A stretch of DNA of 64,000 bases from positions 1,530,486 through 1,594,485 of the forward strand of contig NZ_CP144373.1 in NCBI RefSeq assembly GCF_040450955.1. Direction: 5' to 3'. Under the pieces are notes generated by a model that worked only from the letters and a program-made list of their open reading frames with translations, was not told the origin of the DNA and did not search any database. The DNA is from Thermodesulfovibrio sp. 3907-1M (GTDB lineage Bacteria > Nitrospirota > Thermodesulfovibrionia > Thermodesulfovibrionales > Thermodesulfovibrionaceae). The stretch's first letter is position 1; every line of letters begins with the position of its first letter. Both the position numbers and the translations under genes were made by a program. Below are positions 39,203 through 47,956 of the stretch, one piece after another.

Positions 39203-40836
39203 CTGGTGGAGTAGTATCAGCCTTAGGAAAAGGAATAGCAGCAGCTTCAATTGGTGCTTTACTTGAATCAAAGGGATTTAAAGTTACAATTCAAAAGCTT
39301 GACCCCTATATAAATGTGGACCCTGGCACACTGAGTCCCTTTGAACATGGAGAGGTTTATGTTACTGATGACGGCTGCGAGACTGATTTAGATCTTGGGC
39401 ATTATGAAAGATTTACTCATTTAACAACCTCCCATGTGAATAACTATACTTCAGGCAAAATTTATTTTAATGTTATATCAAAAGAAAGAAGGGGCGATTA
39501 TCTTGGGCATACTGTTCAGGTTGTTCCCCATGTTACAGATGAAATAAAAGATGCCATAAAAAGTGCAGCAGGAGAAAATGATTTTGATGTGGTTATTGTA
39601 GAAGTGGGTGGAACAGTGGGAGATATTGAAGGACTTCCTTTTCTTGAAGCTATAAGGCAATTCAGATATGATGTGGGCAGAGAAAATGTGCTTTATATTC
39701 ACCTTACTCTTGTTCCGTATGTAAAAAGTGCTGGAGAGCTCAAAACAAAACCAACCCAGCACAGTGTTAACAGTTTAAGAGCAATAGGAATTCAGCCAGA
39801 TATTCTTCTGTGCAGGGCAGATCGCCCATTGCCCCATGCACTTAAGAAAAAAATAGCTCTTCACTGCAACCTTGATTTTGACTCTGTTATCTCTGCTCAT
39901 GATGTGGAAACAGTTTATGAAGTTCCTTTGAACTTTAAACAGGAAGGGCTTGACTTGCTGATTGAAAAAAAGCTTGGTTTACCTCATAGATTGGGCGATT
40001 TAACCGAATGGGAGGATGTGGTTCAGAGAATTAAAAATCCTAAAACAGAGGTTAATATAGCTGTTGTTGGTAAGTATGTGGGATTAAAAGACTCATATAA
40101 AAGTCTTAATGAAGCATTGATTCATGGTGCAATAGCCAATGAAGCAAGGGTTAACATCCTATGGGTAAACTCAGAAGATATAGAAAAAGATGGAGCAAAA
40201 ACACATCTTTCAGAGGCTCATGGTATTTTAATTCCAGGAGGATTTGGTAGCCGCGGTATTGAAGGTAAAATTGAAGCTATAAGATATGCCAGGGAGAACA
40301 AAATTCCTTTCTTCGGAATATGTCTTGGAATGCAGTGTGCTGTTATAGAATTAAGCAGAAATCTGGCAGGGCTTCATGGTGCCCATTCTACTGAATTTGA
40401 TCCTGATACGGAACATCCTGTTATTTATTTAATGGAGAAATGGTTTAATCCAAGAACTGGAAGGTATGAGTTGAGGACAGTTGATTCGCAAAAAGGTGGA
40501 ACAATGAGACTCGGAGCATATCCATGTGTGATAAAAGAAGGAACTAAAGCCTATGAAGCCTATAAAACGAGGGAAATCTCAGAAAGACACAGACACAGGT
40601 ATGAGTTTAATAATAAATATATTCAGGTTCTTGAGGAAAAGGGTGTCGTATTTAGCGGAACCTCACCTGATGGACAGCTTGTTGAGATAATTGAATTAAA
40701 AGGGCATCCATGGTTTTTGGGATGTCAGTTTCATCCAGAGTTTAAGTCAAAACCTTTCAGACCTCATCCTTTATTTAGAGAGTTTATAAAGGCTTCATTA
40801 AAGGAAAAACATTCTTTATTCAGTTCTGTTGAATAA
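39181..40836 (+). CDS. pyrG: CTP synthase
   Basis: Makes CTP from UTP, ATP and glutamine. The 551-residue enzyme has the amidoligase domain ([26 protein letters not shown] and [25 protein letters not shown]) and a C-terminal class I glutaminase with GFGSRG, nucleophile motif [12 protein letters not shown] (Cys at about residue 381) and [10 protein letters not shown]. The ATG lies ten bases after a GGAGG inside kdsB. The gene is convergent with the dsr operon; a hairpin separates them. Confidence 0.97.
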   Translation: MPKYIFITGGVVSALGKGIAAASIGALLESKGFKVTIQKLDPYINVDPGTLSPFEHGEVYVTDDGCETDLDLGHYERFTHLTTSHVNNYTSGKIYFNVISKERRGDYLGHTVQVVPHVTDEIKDAIKSAAGENDFDVVIVEVGGTVGDIEGLPFLEAIRQFRYDVGRENVLYIHLTLVPYVKSAGELKTKPTQHSVNSLRAIGIQPDILLCRADRPLPHALKKKIALHCNLDFDSVISAHDVETVYEVPLNFKQEGLDLLIEKKLGLPHRLGDLTEWEDVVQRIKNPKTEVNIAVVGKYVGLKDSYKSLNEALIHGAIANEARVNILWVNSEDIEKDGAKTHLSEAHGILIPGGFGSRGIEGKIEAIRYARENKIPFFGICLGMQCAVIELSRNLAGLHGAHSTEFDPDTEHPVIYLMEKWFNPRTGRYELRTVDSQKGGTMRLGAYPCVIKEGTKAYEAYKTREISERHRHRYEFNNKYIQVLEEKGVVFSGTSPDGQLVEIIELKGHPWFLGCQFHPEFKSKPFRPHPLFREFIKASLKEKHSLFSSVE

Positions 40837-40839
40837 AAA

Positions 40840-40862
40840 AAGGGCGGTTAAATCCCGCCCTT
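40840..40862 (-). terminator. Terminator at the end of the dsrMKJOP operon
   Basis: AAGGGCGG (40840-40847) pairs with CCGCCCTT (40855-40862) around a seven-base loop. On the minus strand it is followed by a run of seven T, so it fits the end of transcription from dsrP. It may act weakly on pyrG messages from the other side. Confidence 0.8.
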
Positions 40863-40885
40863 AACAAGTTTTGATAAATTAAATT

Positions 40886-42076
40886 CTACTCTACAACCTG
40901 TTTCTGTCCGTATTTGTCAAATACTGCCTTTTCTTTAACCGTGATTGCTATTTTATAAAGCACTGTTATTACCAGTGCACCTACTGACCATACGCCAGCA
41001 GCCACAAGAAACTCATTCAGAGCTATCCATGCCTCTGTGACTCTGTCAAAGGGATTTGGAATAAAACCACTAACTACAAAGGCAAATCCTTTGTCCATCC
41101 ATATGGAGAAAAATACACATGCAGCAGCAATTACTTTGGTAACATTCCACTTTCTTAAAGGTGGGAATATAAATATGATTAATCCAATAAAGGCAAGCAG
41201 TGTGGATACAGCCATCCATGGAACAAGTCTGTTATGTCCCTCGAGTCCTTGATAGAGATATATTAATGATTTCATATGATCTGGAATCTGGCTATAGAAA
41301 GCAGTGAAAAATTCAAGTCCTATGAAGAATAAATGAATTATTAAGGCATAAGTAGCTATCTCTGCAAGTTTGTTAATAGCCTGTTGACCAGGATCAAATT
41401 TTGAAACCTTTCTGATTATCATGCTAAGAATTATAAGAAGACTTGGACCTGCTGCAAAGGCTGTTGCAAGAAAGTGGGCTGCCTGAAGCGCTGTCATCCA
41501 GTGGGGCCTTCCAGGTAAGCCTGCATAAAGGAATGCAGTTACTGTATGAATTGAGGGTGCCCACAGAATTGCCCAGTAGATAAATGGTTTAATCCACTTA
41601 GGGGGAGGAGCGCTTTTTTTCTCAGCATGAAGAACTGTCCATCCACAAAGTAGATTAAGAGATAGATAGGTTATAAGAACTACCATATCCCAGAATATAA
41701 TTGAATGCGGCGTGGCATGAAGCAAAACATTCCAAACGCGGGAAGGCTGTCCCATGATAACAAAAACAGAAAGCATTGCTATTAAAACGCATCCAACGGC
41801 AAGGAATTCTCCAATAACAGCTATTCTTCCGAATACTCTATAATTGTGAAAGTAATAGGGAAGAACAACAAGCACCGCAGATGCTGCAACACCAACAAAG
41901 AATGTTAACTGACCAACATGGAATCCCCACGTTACATCTCTGCTCAGTCCTGTTGTAAAAGCTGCACCAATGTGATGTTCTCTCATCCAGCATATAAAAC
42001 CAATAAGTATCATGGTTATTAAAAAGGATACCCAAATCCAGTATCTTGGCCTGCCTTTTAATGCTAAATCAAGCAT
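40886..42076 (-). CDS. dsrP: DsrP, integral membrane subunit of the DsrMKJOP complex
   Basis: A 396-residue protein of the NrfD/PsrC family with about ten membrane helices; it binds quinone and passes electrons to DsrO. Family segments such as VLLHATPHSIIFWDMVVLITYLSLNLLCGW and KVSKFDPGQQAINKLAEIATYALIIHLFFIGLEFFTAFY are present. DsrP with DsrO and DsrJ forms the periplasm-facing module of the complex in sulfate reducers. It is 13 bases after dsrO and last in the operon, before the terminator at 40840-40862. Confidence 0.95.
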   Translation of the reverse strand: MLDLALKGRPRYWIWVSFLITMILIGFICWMREHHIGAAFTTGLSRDVTWGFHVGQLTFFVGVAASAVLVVLPYYFHNYRVFGRIAVIGEFLAVGCVLIAMLSVFVIMGQPSRVWNVLLHATPHSIIFWDMVVLITYLSLNLLCGWTVLHAEKKSAPPPKWIKPFIYWAILWAPSIHTVTAFLYAGLPGRPHWMTALQAAHFLATAFAAGPSLLIILSMIIRKVSKFDPGQQAINKLAEIATYALIIHLFFIGLEFFTAFYSQIPDHMKSLIYLYQGLEGHNRLVPWMAVSTLLAFIGLIIFIFPPLRKWNVTKVIAAACVFFSIWMDKGFAFVVSGFIPNPFDRVTEAWIALNEFLVAAGVWSVGALVITVLYKIAITVKEKAVFDKYGQKQVVE

Positions 42077-42089
42077 CTTTTACCTCCCA

Positions 42090-42860
42090 TTAAATTATGT
42101 AGAAAACCATAGGCTGTGTGCCGAGTTCAACTTTTCTGCGAATAACAATGTTTTCAGAAAGCACTTTTCTTATCTCAGAGTTAGGATCATAGAGATCGCC
42201 GAAGATTATTTTACCCTCTGAAGCTTCAACACAGTATGGAAGAAGTCCTCTGTCTATTCTTTCATTACAGAATGTGCATTTTTCAACAACTCCAATAGTT
42301 CTTGTTGGATATTCAGGATTTAATTCTTTAATGTAGTCTCTTGGTGGAAGGAAGTTGTAGTTTCTTGCACCGTAGGGACAGCCAGCCATGCAGAATTTAC
42401 ATCCAATACAGCGGTGCATGTCCTGCATTGTTATGCCATCAGGTCTTTTAAATGTTGCCTTAACAGGACATACTCTGACACATGGTGCATTGTCACAGTG
42501 ATTGCAGAGCAGAAGGAATTTTCTTTCTTTCACTTCCGTTGATATATATTCTTCAGCAGTGCCTGCGAAGCTGTGTTCATAGTCATCTGTCCAAATCCAT
42601 TTTACTTCATGAAGAGGATTGGCAATTTCAGGAACATTATGGGCTTTATGACATGCTCTTATAACCTTTTCAAAATCTTCCTGCGTTTTAAACTTTCTTG
42701 TATCAATCACCATTGCCCATCTTTTTCCTTTTAAAGCCTTGATGTCTTTTAATACCTTCTGCCCTGGCTCTTTTTCCAGTGCATTAATTGTAAAAGCACC
42801 ACCTAAACCAAGCAATGATGAAAAAGCAGCTATTTTCAGAAAATCTCTTCTCGTAATCAT
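42090..42860 (-). CDS. dsrO: DsrO, periplasmic iron-sulfur subunit
   Basis: A 256-residue ferredoxin-like protein with a twin-arginine signal (TRRDFLKIAAFSSLLGLGG, about residues 3-21). Four Cys motifs for 4Fe-4S clusters are seen: CNHCDNAPCVRVCP, CIGCKFCMAGCPYG, CTFCNERIDRGLLPYC and the pairing Cys residues. It carries electrons between DsrJ or DsrP and the membrane in the periplasm. The start ATG overlaps the dsrJ stop by four bases. Assignment follows from the operon and the Tat signal. Confidence 0.95.
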   Translation of the reverse strand: MITRRDFLKIAAFSSLLGLGGAFTINALEKEPGQKVLKDIKALKGKRWAMVIDTRKFKTQEDFEKVIRACHKAHNVPEIANPLHEVKWIWTDDYEHSFAGTAEEYISTEVKERKFLLLCNHCDNAPCVRVCPVKATFKRPDGITMQDMHRCIGCKFCMAGCPYGARNYNFLPPRDYIKELNPEYPTRTIGVVEKCTFCNERIDRGLLPYCVEASEGKIIFGDLYDPNSEIRKVLSENIVIRRKVELGTQPMVFYII

Positions 42861-43258
42861 TTTAACCCTCCCACCTTAGGCTCAATATGACAATCCCAGC
42901 AATAGGGTTTCACATTCACATAATTATGACATTCATCACAGAATTTTTCTTTGTTGGAATGACATTTCAAGCAGGTATTCTGAAGGCTTATTGTGTACGT
43001 TTTGCCATCACTGGCTACATAGAGTCTTTTACCTTCTCTTGTGGCATAATCTTTCCATGAATAAAGAAGTTTAATATGCATCTCTCTCATGTATTGCTTT
43101 GGTTCAATACATTGTTTTTTTTCCATTTTCTGTATTTCAGGAGTATCAATGCTTGGTTTAGGCTCTACATAAGTCTTTCCAACGCTCATTGTAAAAGGAA
43201 GAGTCACTATCACTACAAAAACTACTAATCCAAGAATTATTTTCCATCCATCATACAT
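42857..43258 (-). CDS. dsrJ: DsrJ, triheme cytochrome c
   Basis: A 133-residue periplasmic cytochrome anchored by one N-terminal membrane helix (about residues 7-24). It has three heme-binding motifs, CLKCH, CDECH and CWDCH, in the last 45 residues. The upstream conserved KQCIEPKQYMREMH segment (about residues 49-62) carries the Cys known as an unusual distal heme ligand in DsrJ. It overlaps dsrO by four bases and lies one base after dsrK. Confidence 0.96.
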   Translation of the reverse strand: MYDGWKIILGLVVFVVIVTLPFTMSVGKTYVEPKPSIDTPEIQKMEKKQCIEPKQYMREMHIKLLYSWKDYATREGKRLYVASDGKTYTISLQNTCLKCHSNKEKFCDECHNYVNVKPYCWDCHIEPKVGGLK

Positions 43259-43259
43259 T

Positions 43260-44873
43260 TTACTGTTCCTCCTTTCCTGGTAGTGGCTCCATCCTTAAAT
43301 TCATGGTTCTTTCCTTTTCACCTTTCATTATCATTGCATTGGCAACAAGCTCAGTAACTCCTGTAACTCTCACACCAGGAACCCAGTAATCCATAAGTGG
43401 TGGCAGAGTTGCTCTGTCTATTGCACATATACATGCAAGCATATTAACGCCAAATTTTTCATGGACATACCGGACAGCGTTAGCTCTTGGGAATCCTCCT
43501 CTCATTCTAAGTTCCATAATTTCTCCTGCATTTAATCCAGCTCCACCACCGCAGCAGAATGTCTGTTCACGGATTGTTTCGTCTGGCATATCATAGAAAT
43601 GGTTACACACATTTTTAATTATGTATCTTGGTTCTTCAAGAATTCCCATTGCTCTTGATGGATTACAGGAGTCATGGAAAGTAACTATTAGGTTGTCATT
43701 TCTTGATTTATCAAATTTAAGAACTCCATGTCTGATAAGGTCTGCAGTGAATTCACTTATGTGAACAATTTTATTTGATTTAGCATTTTCAAACTTTGTG
43801 CCTGTAATTGGTGAGACAGGCTCTTCAAGGAAATCAATAGGTCCATACCATGTATTATGATATTGATGCCAGACTCTCCACATGTGTCCACACTCTCCAC
43901 CAATTATCCATTTAACTTTAAGACGCTTAGCCTCTTCATAAATTTTTGTATGAAGTCTTTTAGCCATTTCATGGGATGTAAAGAATCCGAAGTTTCCACC
44001 TTCTGATGCAAAGGTGCTCCACGTATAGTCAAGTCCAATTTCGTGGAAAAGCATCATATATCCCATGCAGGTGTATATTCCGGGATCTGCAAAGAGGTCC
44101 CCTGATGGAGTTACAAAAAGGATTTCAGCACCCTTTCTGTTTATTGGTGGTTCAATTCTGATTCCGGTTATCTCTTCTATGTCATTACACATGAACTCAA
44201 GGGTTGATTTCATTGTATGCGGCTCAATTCCAAGATGGTTTCCAGTTCTGTAACAGTTTGCAACAGGACCAGATATCCAGTCAGTATTCAAGCCAAGGAG
44301 ATTTAAAAGCTCCCTTGCAATTATTGTTATCTCTGCTGTATCAATTCCATAAGGGCAGAAAAGAGAACATCTTCTACATTCTGTACACTGATAGAAGTAA
44401 TACCAGAGCTCCTTCAGCACATCAAGGTCAAGGTCTCTTGCTCCTCCATTCCTTCCAAAGAGTTTTCCACCAGTGGTAAAGTATTTTCTATAAACAGACC
44501 TTAATAGTTCTGCCCTCAGCACTGGCATGTTTTTGGGATCTCCAGAGCCTATGAAGAAGTGACACTTATCAGCACAGGCACCGCATCTCACACATATGTC
44601 CATGAATACGTGGAATGTTCTGAATCTCTCAAGCCTCTGTTTGATACCTTCAATAACGATTTTTTTCCAGTCTTCTGGAAGCTTCCAGTCAGGGTCTGTT
44701 ACATGAAAGTCTCTTGCATTAGGGAAGTCAACATATTCAAGATTTTTCCCCTTTGCACCGTAACAGTAAAAACCTGGCTTAAATTCTACAGGTAAAGTAT
44801 CCATCCACCATCTGGATGGCATCTTTTTTAAATTAACTGTTGAGATTAATTCTTCTGGTTTTGGCAGTCCCAT
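43260..44873 (-). CDS. dsrK: DsrK, HdrD-like catalytic subunit
   Basis: A 537-residue cytoplasmic protein that reduces the DsrC trisulfide. It has two ferredoxin motifs (CVRCGACADKCHF at about residue 98 and CTECRRCSLFCPYG at about 165). It also has CCG-domain elements: GECGHMWRVWHQYH, SCNPSRAM and FCCGGGAGLNAGE, which bind a non-cubane 4Fe-4S cluster as in heterodisulfide reductase. It follows dsrM by four bases. The role with DsrM is known for sulfate reducers. Confidence 0.96.
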   Translation of the reverse strand: MGLPKPEELISTVNLKKMPSRWWMDTLPVEFKPGFYCYGAKGKNLEYVDFPNARDFHVTDPDWKLPEDWKKIVIEGIKQRLERFRTFHVFMDICVRCGACADKCHFFIGSGDPKNMPVLRAELLRSVYRKYFTTGGKLFGRNGGARDLDLDVLKELWYYFYQCTECRRCSLFCPYGIDTAEITIIARELLNLLGLNTDWISGPVANCYRTGNHLGIEPHTMKSTLEFMCNDIEEITGIRIEPPINRKGAEILFVTPSGDLFADPGIYTCMGYMMLFHEIGLDYTWSTFASEGGNFGFFTSHEMAKRLHTKIYEEAKRLKVKWIIGGECGHMWRVWHQYHNTWYGPIDFLEEPVSPITGTKFENAKSNKIVHISEFTADLIRHGVLKFDKSRNDNLIVTFHDSCNPSRAMGILEEPRYIIKNVCNHFYDMPDETIREQTFCCGGGAGLNAGEIMELRMRGGFPRANAVRYVHEKFGVNMLACICAIDRATLPPLMDYWVPGVRVTGVTELVANAMIMKGEKERTMNLRMEPLPGKEEQ

Positions 44874-44877
44874 AGTC

Positions 44878-45867
44878 TCACTCCTTTTCTACTGGTATTC
44901 CAGCTTTTTTCATTTTTTCTCTAAATTCATCTTCATATTCTTCATAATGACGATGCTTAACTGGATAATCCCAGGGATTCACATGTCTTTTCATCCTGTT
45001 GTTATTAGCGAGATTCCTTGTGGGGCTTAAAAATACTCCACCCATGTGCATAAGTTTGCTGAATGGGAAGTAAGCAAAAAGTACACTCACGAGAAACAGA
45101 TGAATGTAAAAGAGACTTCCTATCCCCTTAGGCACAGTAGGCTTAAGATAAGCTAGTCCCAGAGCAAGCTCTTTTATGCTTGTAATATCCACTCTTGCAA
45201 AGTATCTCATTAGAATACCAGTGGCAACTATGCCAATTATAAGGAAAAGTGGAAAGTAGTCAGAGGGCAGAGAAATATATTTTACCTGAGGATTAAATAT
45301 TCTTCTACCTAAAAGATAAAGAAGGGCAGCAGCAATTACAATATCTGTCATATAAAGCATTGGAAGACCAATCTGCCAGAAAGAGTCAACAGAGTCAATT
45401 ATAGAGACACACCATGGAGTTTGAGCAGCAAAGAATCTCAGGTGCCTGATTAGGATAATTAGAAATGAATAATGAAATGCCAGAGCACCGAGCCAAAGCC
45501 ATTTGTTTGAACCAATATAAAGCCTTCCATTGAGTATTTCAGCCTTTGTGTTCCTGAAAAGGGACCTGAAAAGGGCTATTTCAAAAAACATTCTTAGTGC
45601 TACACCCCAGCCAGTTGCAGGATTGTCAATTTTGCTGTACTTAATCCAAGGAAGAGAGAATTGCTGTCCAGCAGTTGTTGGGATTCTGAAAGGAACAGGT
45701 GATTTTCCCCATTTGACCACCCTGTAGATAAATCCAATTACGAAGATTAAAAGCGCAGCATAGGGAAAAACCACCGCAAACAGACTGTCCAGCCCTAAAA
45801 TATCAGTGCCAATATAGGCAAAAATTATTAATCCTAAAACTACTATAAAAGCTAATCCTATACCCAT
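44878..45867 (-). CDS. dsrM: DsrM, diheme cytochrome b subunit
   Basis: A 329-residue NarI-like membrane protein with about six hydrophobic helices. Conserved His residues in helices (LAFHYSFLIILIRHLRFF and the FYIHLFLVSVLFAYFPFSKLMHMGG segment) bind the b hemes. It passes electrons from menaquinol to DsrK. It heads the core dsrMKJOP set and lies 16 bases after the RsbRD-like gene. The GAGGTAGG ribosome binding site is seen before the ATG. Confidence 0.95.
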   Translation of the reverse strand: MGIGLAFIVVLGLIIFAYIGTDILGLDSLFAVVFPYAALLIFVIGFIYRVVKWGKSPVPFRIPTTAGQQFSLPWIKYSKIDNPATGWGVALRMFFEIALFRSLFRNTKAEILNGRLYIGSNKWLWLGALAFHYSFLIILIRHLRFFAAQTPWCVSIIDSVDSFWQIGLPMLYMTDIVIAAALLYLLGRRIFNPQVKYISLPSDYFPLFLIIGIVATGILMRYFARVDITSIKELALGLAYLKPTVPKGIGSLFYIHLFLVSVLFAYFPFSKLMHMGGVFLSPTRNLANNNRMKRHVNPWDYPVKHRHYEEYEDEFREKMKKAGIPVEKE

Positions 45868-45883
45868 ATCACCCTACCTCTCT

Positions 45884-46411
45884 TTATAAGTTTTTTGTTT
45901 TTCCTACAGTTTCATCTTCAATTTCTGAGACAATATTCCATTTCTTAAGAATCCACCAGGTTCTGTCAATCAGTTCCTTAGCTTTTATGTCGTAGATTTT
46001 TTCCCGATACTTCATAAAAATATCAAAGGCAACCAAAGCAAGAGAGTCAATTTGTGAAAGAAACTCTGCAAGCTTTTCAGGCTCTGTCTCTTTACGGAGT
46101 TCATCGTATATTGCTTTTTTTATAAAAAATATAAATCCTACTGCCTGAGAAGGGCTAAAATCCTGTACAGCTCTTATTTTGATAATCTCTTCCAGGGGAG
46201 GGATAAAACTATCAAGAGATTCGTCGTTGATTAATCTGTCAATAATATCCTGAATTCCTTGATAAATGGTATAACCAACAGGATTGGTAAACTGTTTTTT
46301 CTTTTCTTTGAAAAAAGCCTGAGTATTTTCAGGATAAGTTGAGATAGTTAAATTAAAAGATTTTTCAACTATGCTCTCCTTTTTCTTTGAAAGGAGGTCG
46401 TTAATGGTCAT
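45884..46411 (-). CDS. RsbRD N-terminal domain protein of the dsr operon
   Basis: A 175-residue all-helical soluble protein (NDLLSKKKESIVEKSFNLTISTYP, then FSPSQAVGFIFFIKKAIYDEL at about residues 95-115). It resembles the RsbRD_N/globin-like sensor domain that precedes STAS domains in stressosome proteins, but here the domain stands alone. Such a gene often precedes dsrM in sulfate reducers. The role is unproven; it may sense a signal or assist complex assembly. It is 16 bases upstream of dsrM and downstream of the dsrC terminator, with a GGAG site before the ATG. Confidence 0.7.
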   Translation of the reverse strand: MTINDLLSKKKESIVEKSFNLTISTYPENTQAFFKEKKKQFTNPVGYTIYQGIQDIIDRLINDESLDSFIPPLEEIIKIRAVQDFSPSQAVGFIFFIKKAIYDELRKETEPEKLAEFLSQIDSLALVAFDIFMKYREKIYDIKAKELIDRTWWILKKWNIVSEIEDETVGKTKNL

Positions 46412-46469
46412 TTTTTTCTCCTATAAATTTTTAATCTTTTAGGTTAATATCTCCCCCTTTCAAAAAACA

Positions 46470-46493
46470 AAAGGGGCAGTTGACTGCCCCTTT
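46470..46493 (-). terminator. Terminator or attenuator between dsrC and the dsrMKJOP operon
   Basis: AAAGGGGCAGT (46470-46480) and ACTGCCCCTTT (46483-46493) form a perfect stem with a tiny loop. On the minus strand a T-rich stretch follows. The CCCCTTT arm can alternatively pair with a downstream GAAAGGGG (about 46453-46460), which would disrupt the terminator. This allows differential expression of dsrC and the downstream genes. Confidence 0.75.
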
Positions 46494-46503
46494 ATATTGG
46501 AAA

Positions 46504-46839
46504 TTATACGCATCCTGTTGGTTTTGGAAGTCCTGCATATCTACAGGCTTGCTTTGCTGGTCCATCTGGGAAGAGACCGTAAAGATACTTTGTGTTTCCT
46601 TTGTCAGGTCCAAACATCTTAGCCATTTCTTTAACAAGAATCTTGATCATAGGAGCAATCTGATATTTCTGATAATAATCTCTTAAGAAGTTAATAACTT
46701 CCCAGTGATGCTCAGTAAGTGTAATTCCATCCTGTTGAGCCATGTACTCTGCAAGTTCTGGTGACCAGTCATCAAGATTCTGAATGTAACCATCCTCATC
46801 AATCTCAATCTGCTTTCCCTTAAATTCAATGTAAGGCAT
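46504..46839 (-). CDS. dsrC: DsrC sulfur-carrier protein
   Basis: A 111-residue protein that receives sulfur from DsrAB as a trisulfide and delivers it to DsrK. The family segments DWSPELAEYMAQQDGI and LTEHHWEVINFLRDYYQKY are followed by the flexible C-terminal arm with the two conserved Cys: KQACRYAGLPKPTGCV, where the Cys are 11 apart and the last is penultimate. Both being present marks a true DsrC rather than a TusE-like protein. A GGAGG site precedes the ATG. A terminator follows, so dsrC is probably made in excess of the complex. dsrAB are not in the window. Confidence 0.97.
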   Translation of the reverse strand: MPYIEFKGKQIEIDEDGYIQNLDDWSPELAEYMAQQDGITLTEHHWEVINFLRDYYQKYQIAPMIKILVKEMAKMFGPDKGNTKYLYGLFPDGPAKQACRYAGLPKPTGCV

Positions 46840-46864
46840 TTTCTAACCTCCTTTTAGTTTTTTT

Positions 46865-46911
46865 GCAAATATTCTAACTTCTTTAAAAAAAGAATTTCAA
46901 GCCATATTTGC
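46865..46911 (-). promoter_or_regulatory. Nested inverted repeats in the dsrC upstream region
   Basis: GCAAATAT (46865-46872) and ATATTTGC (46904-46911) are perfect arms, enclosing TTCTTT (46879-46884) and AAAGAA (46889-46894) around a four-base A loop. They lie 26 to 72 bases upstream of the dsrC ATG. They could fold in a 5' leader or form an operator. No clear promoter boxes were found. Confidence 0.4.
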
Positions 46912-46978
46912 ATTTAATAAGGTAAAACAACTTTAAAGTATAATGAGTTTTGAAGTCAAATAAATTTAGTTTATAATT

Positions 46979-47956
46979 TTATAAAAATTTTTCAGCCTTA
47001 AAGGTTTTAAGTTTAATTATATTGCCCCTGGTGTAAACTGATAACATTAATTCTTTAATATCTTCTGGAACAGGGACAGGACTTTTAATTTTGTTAATTA
47101 AAATTGCTGTAAGGGCTCTTATTTCATCTTTTTCATGATGTAGAAGCTCTTTCAATTCATCATCATCATTTATTGGAATGTATTTATTTAAATCAACCTT
47201 TTTTGAAAGCTTAATCAAGCTTCTTAAGACACTTTCAAGAAAGCTTTCTTCTTGTCTTTGTGACCAGAGTATTGGAATTATATCATCAAAGAGTGAAGGC
47301 TCCGCATATATTATCTCTCCAATTAATTCAGCTGCGCGCCAGCCAATTCCACCTGATTCATCAGTCATTGACCATAAAAGTTTTCTTATAGTGTTCCTCA
47401 GGGGTTCTATGTCCTGAGCTTCAATATATGCCCTTGCCACATGTCCCATTGCTTCAATTGCTTTCCATGAAATAGGATTTTCCTTATCATAGGATAGAGA
47501 AATAAGCCATCCAAATATGTTTTTATTACCTAAGGAGGCTTTCTCAATTGTTTCAAATTCTAAATTTTCAAGGAGACAGACAAAATCTTTTTTATTGATA
47601 TTAATTTTTTCATGTCTGTCTAATTTTGTGCCTCCAGTTAATGCTTTAATAAAAAAAAGTCTTCCATTAAAATGAGAGGTTTTCATATAAATATACTGGT
47701 GAGTTCTGTAATCATAGTCTCTTTCTCTTAATTCAAAGTTAACACCCAGTTCAACATTATCAATTCCTTGAGGTGATGCAAGTAGCATTGCATCAACAAG
47801 AGCATCACCCTGATTGTGCCCTGTTGGTTCACATACATAAATTGCACCACACTCACATTTTCCATAGATTACTTCTCCTATTTCTGTAAAGGTTTCCTGC
47901 GGAGGCGATATTACTCTTCCACAGAAAAGACATGTTGGTAGTTCTCTTTTAGGCAT
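46979..47956 (-). CDS. DVU0298-like HEAT-repeat protein with N-terminal zinc-ribbon-like region
   Basis: A 325-residue protein. The N terminus has CLFCG and CECGAIYVCE, a zinc-ribbon pattern (residues about 9-44). The remainder has helical HEAT-type repeats: WLISLSYDKENPISWKAIEAMGHVARAYI, GGIGWRAAELIGEII, ILWSQRQEESFLESVLRSLIKL, and HHEKDEIRALTAILINKI. This fits the DVU0298 family, conserved among sulfate-reducing bacteria and of unknown function. It is next to the dsr genes; it overlaps the CbiA/DsrN-like gene by eight bases and lies 139 bases upstream of dsrC. Confidence 0.65.
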   Translation of the reverse strand: MPKRELPTCLFCGRVISPPQETFTEIGEVIYGKCECGAIYVCEPTGHNQGDALVDAMLLASPQGIDNVELGVNFELRERDYDYRTHQYIYMKTSHFNGRLFFIKALTGGTKLDRHEKININKKDFVCLLENLEFETIEKASLGNKNIFGWLISLSYDKENPISWKAIEAMGHVARAYIEAQDIEPLRNTIRKLLWSMTDESGGIGWRAAELIGEIIYAEPSLFDDIIPILWSQRQEESFLESVLRSLIKLSKKVDLNKYIPINDDDELKELLHHEKDEIRALTAILINKIKSPVPVPEDIKELMLSVYTRGNIIKLKTFKAEKFL

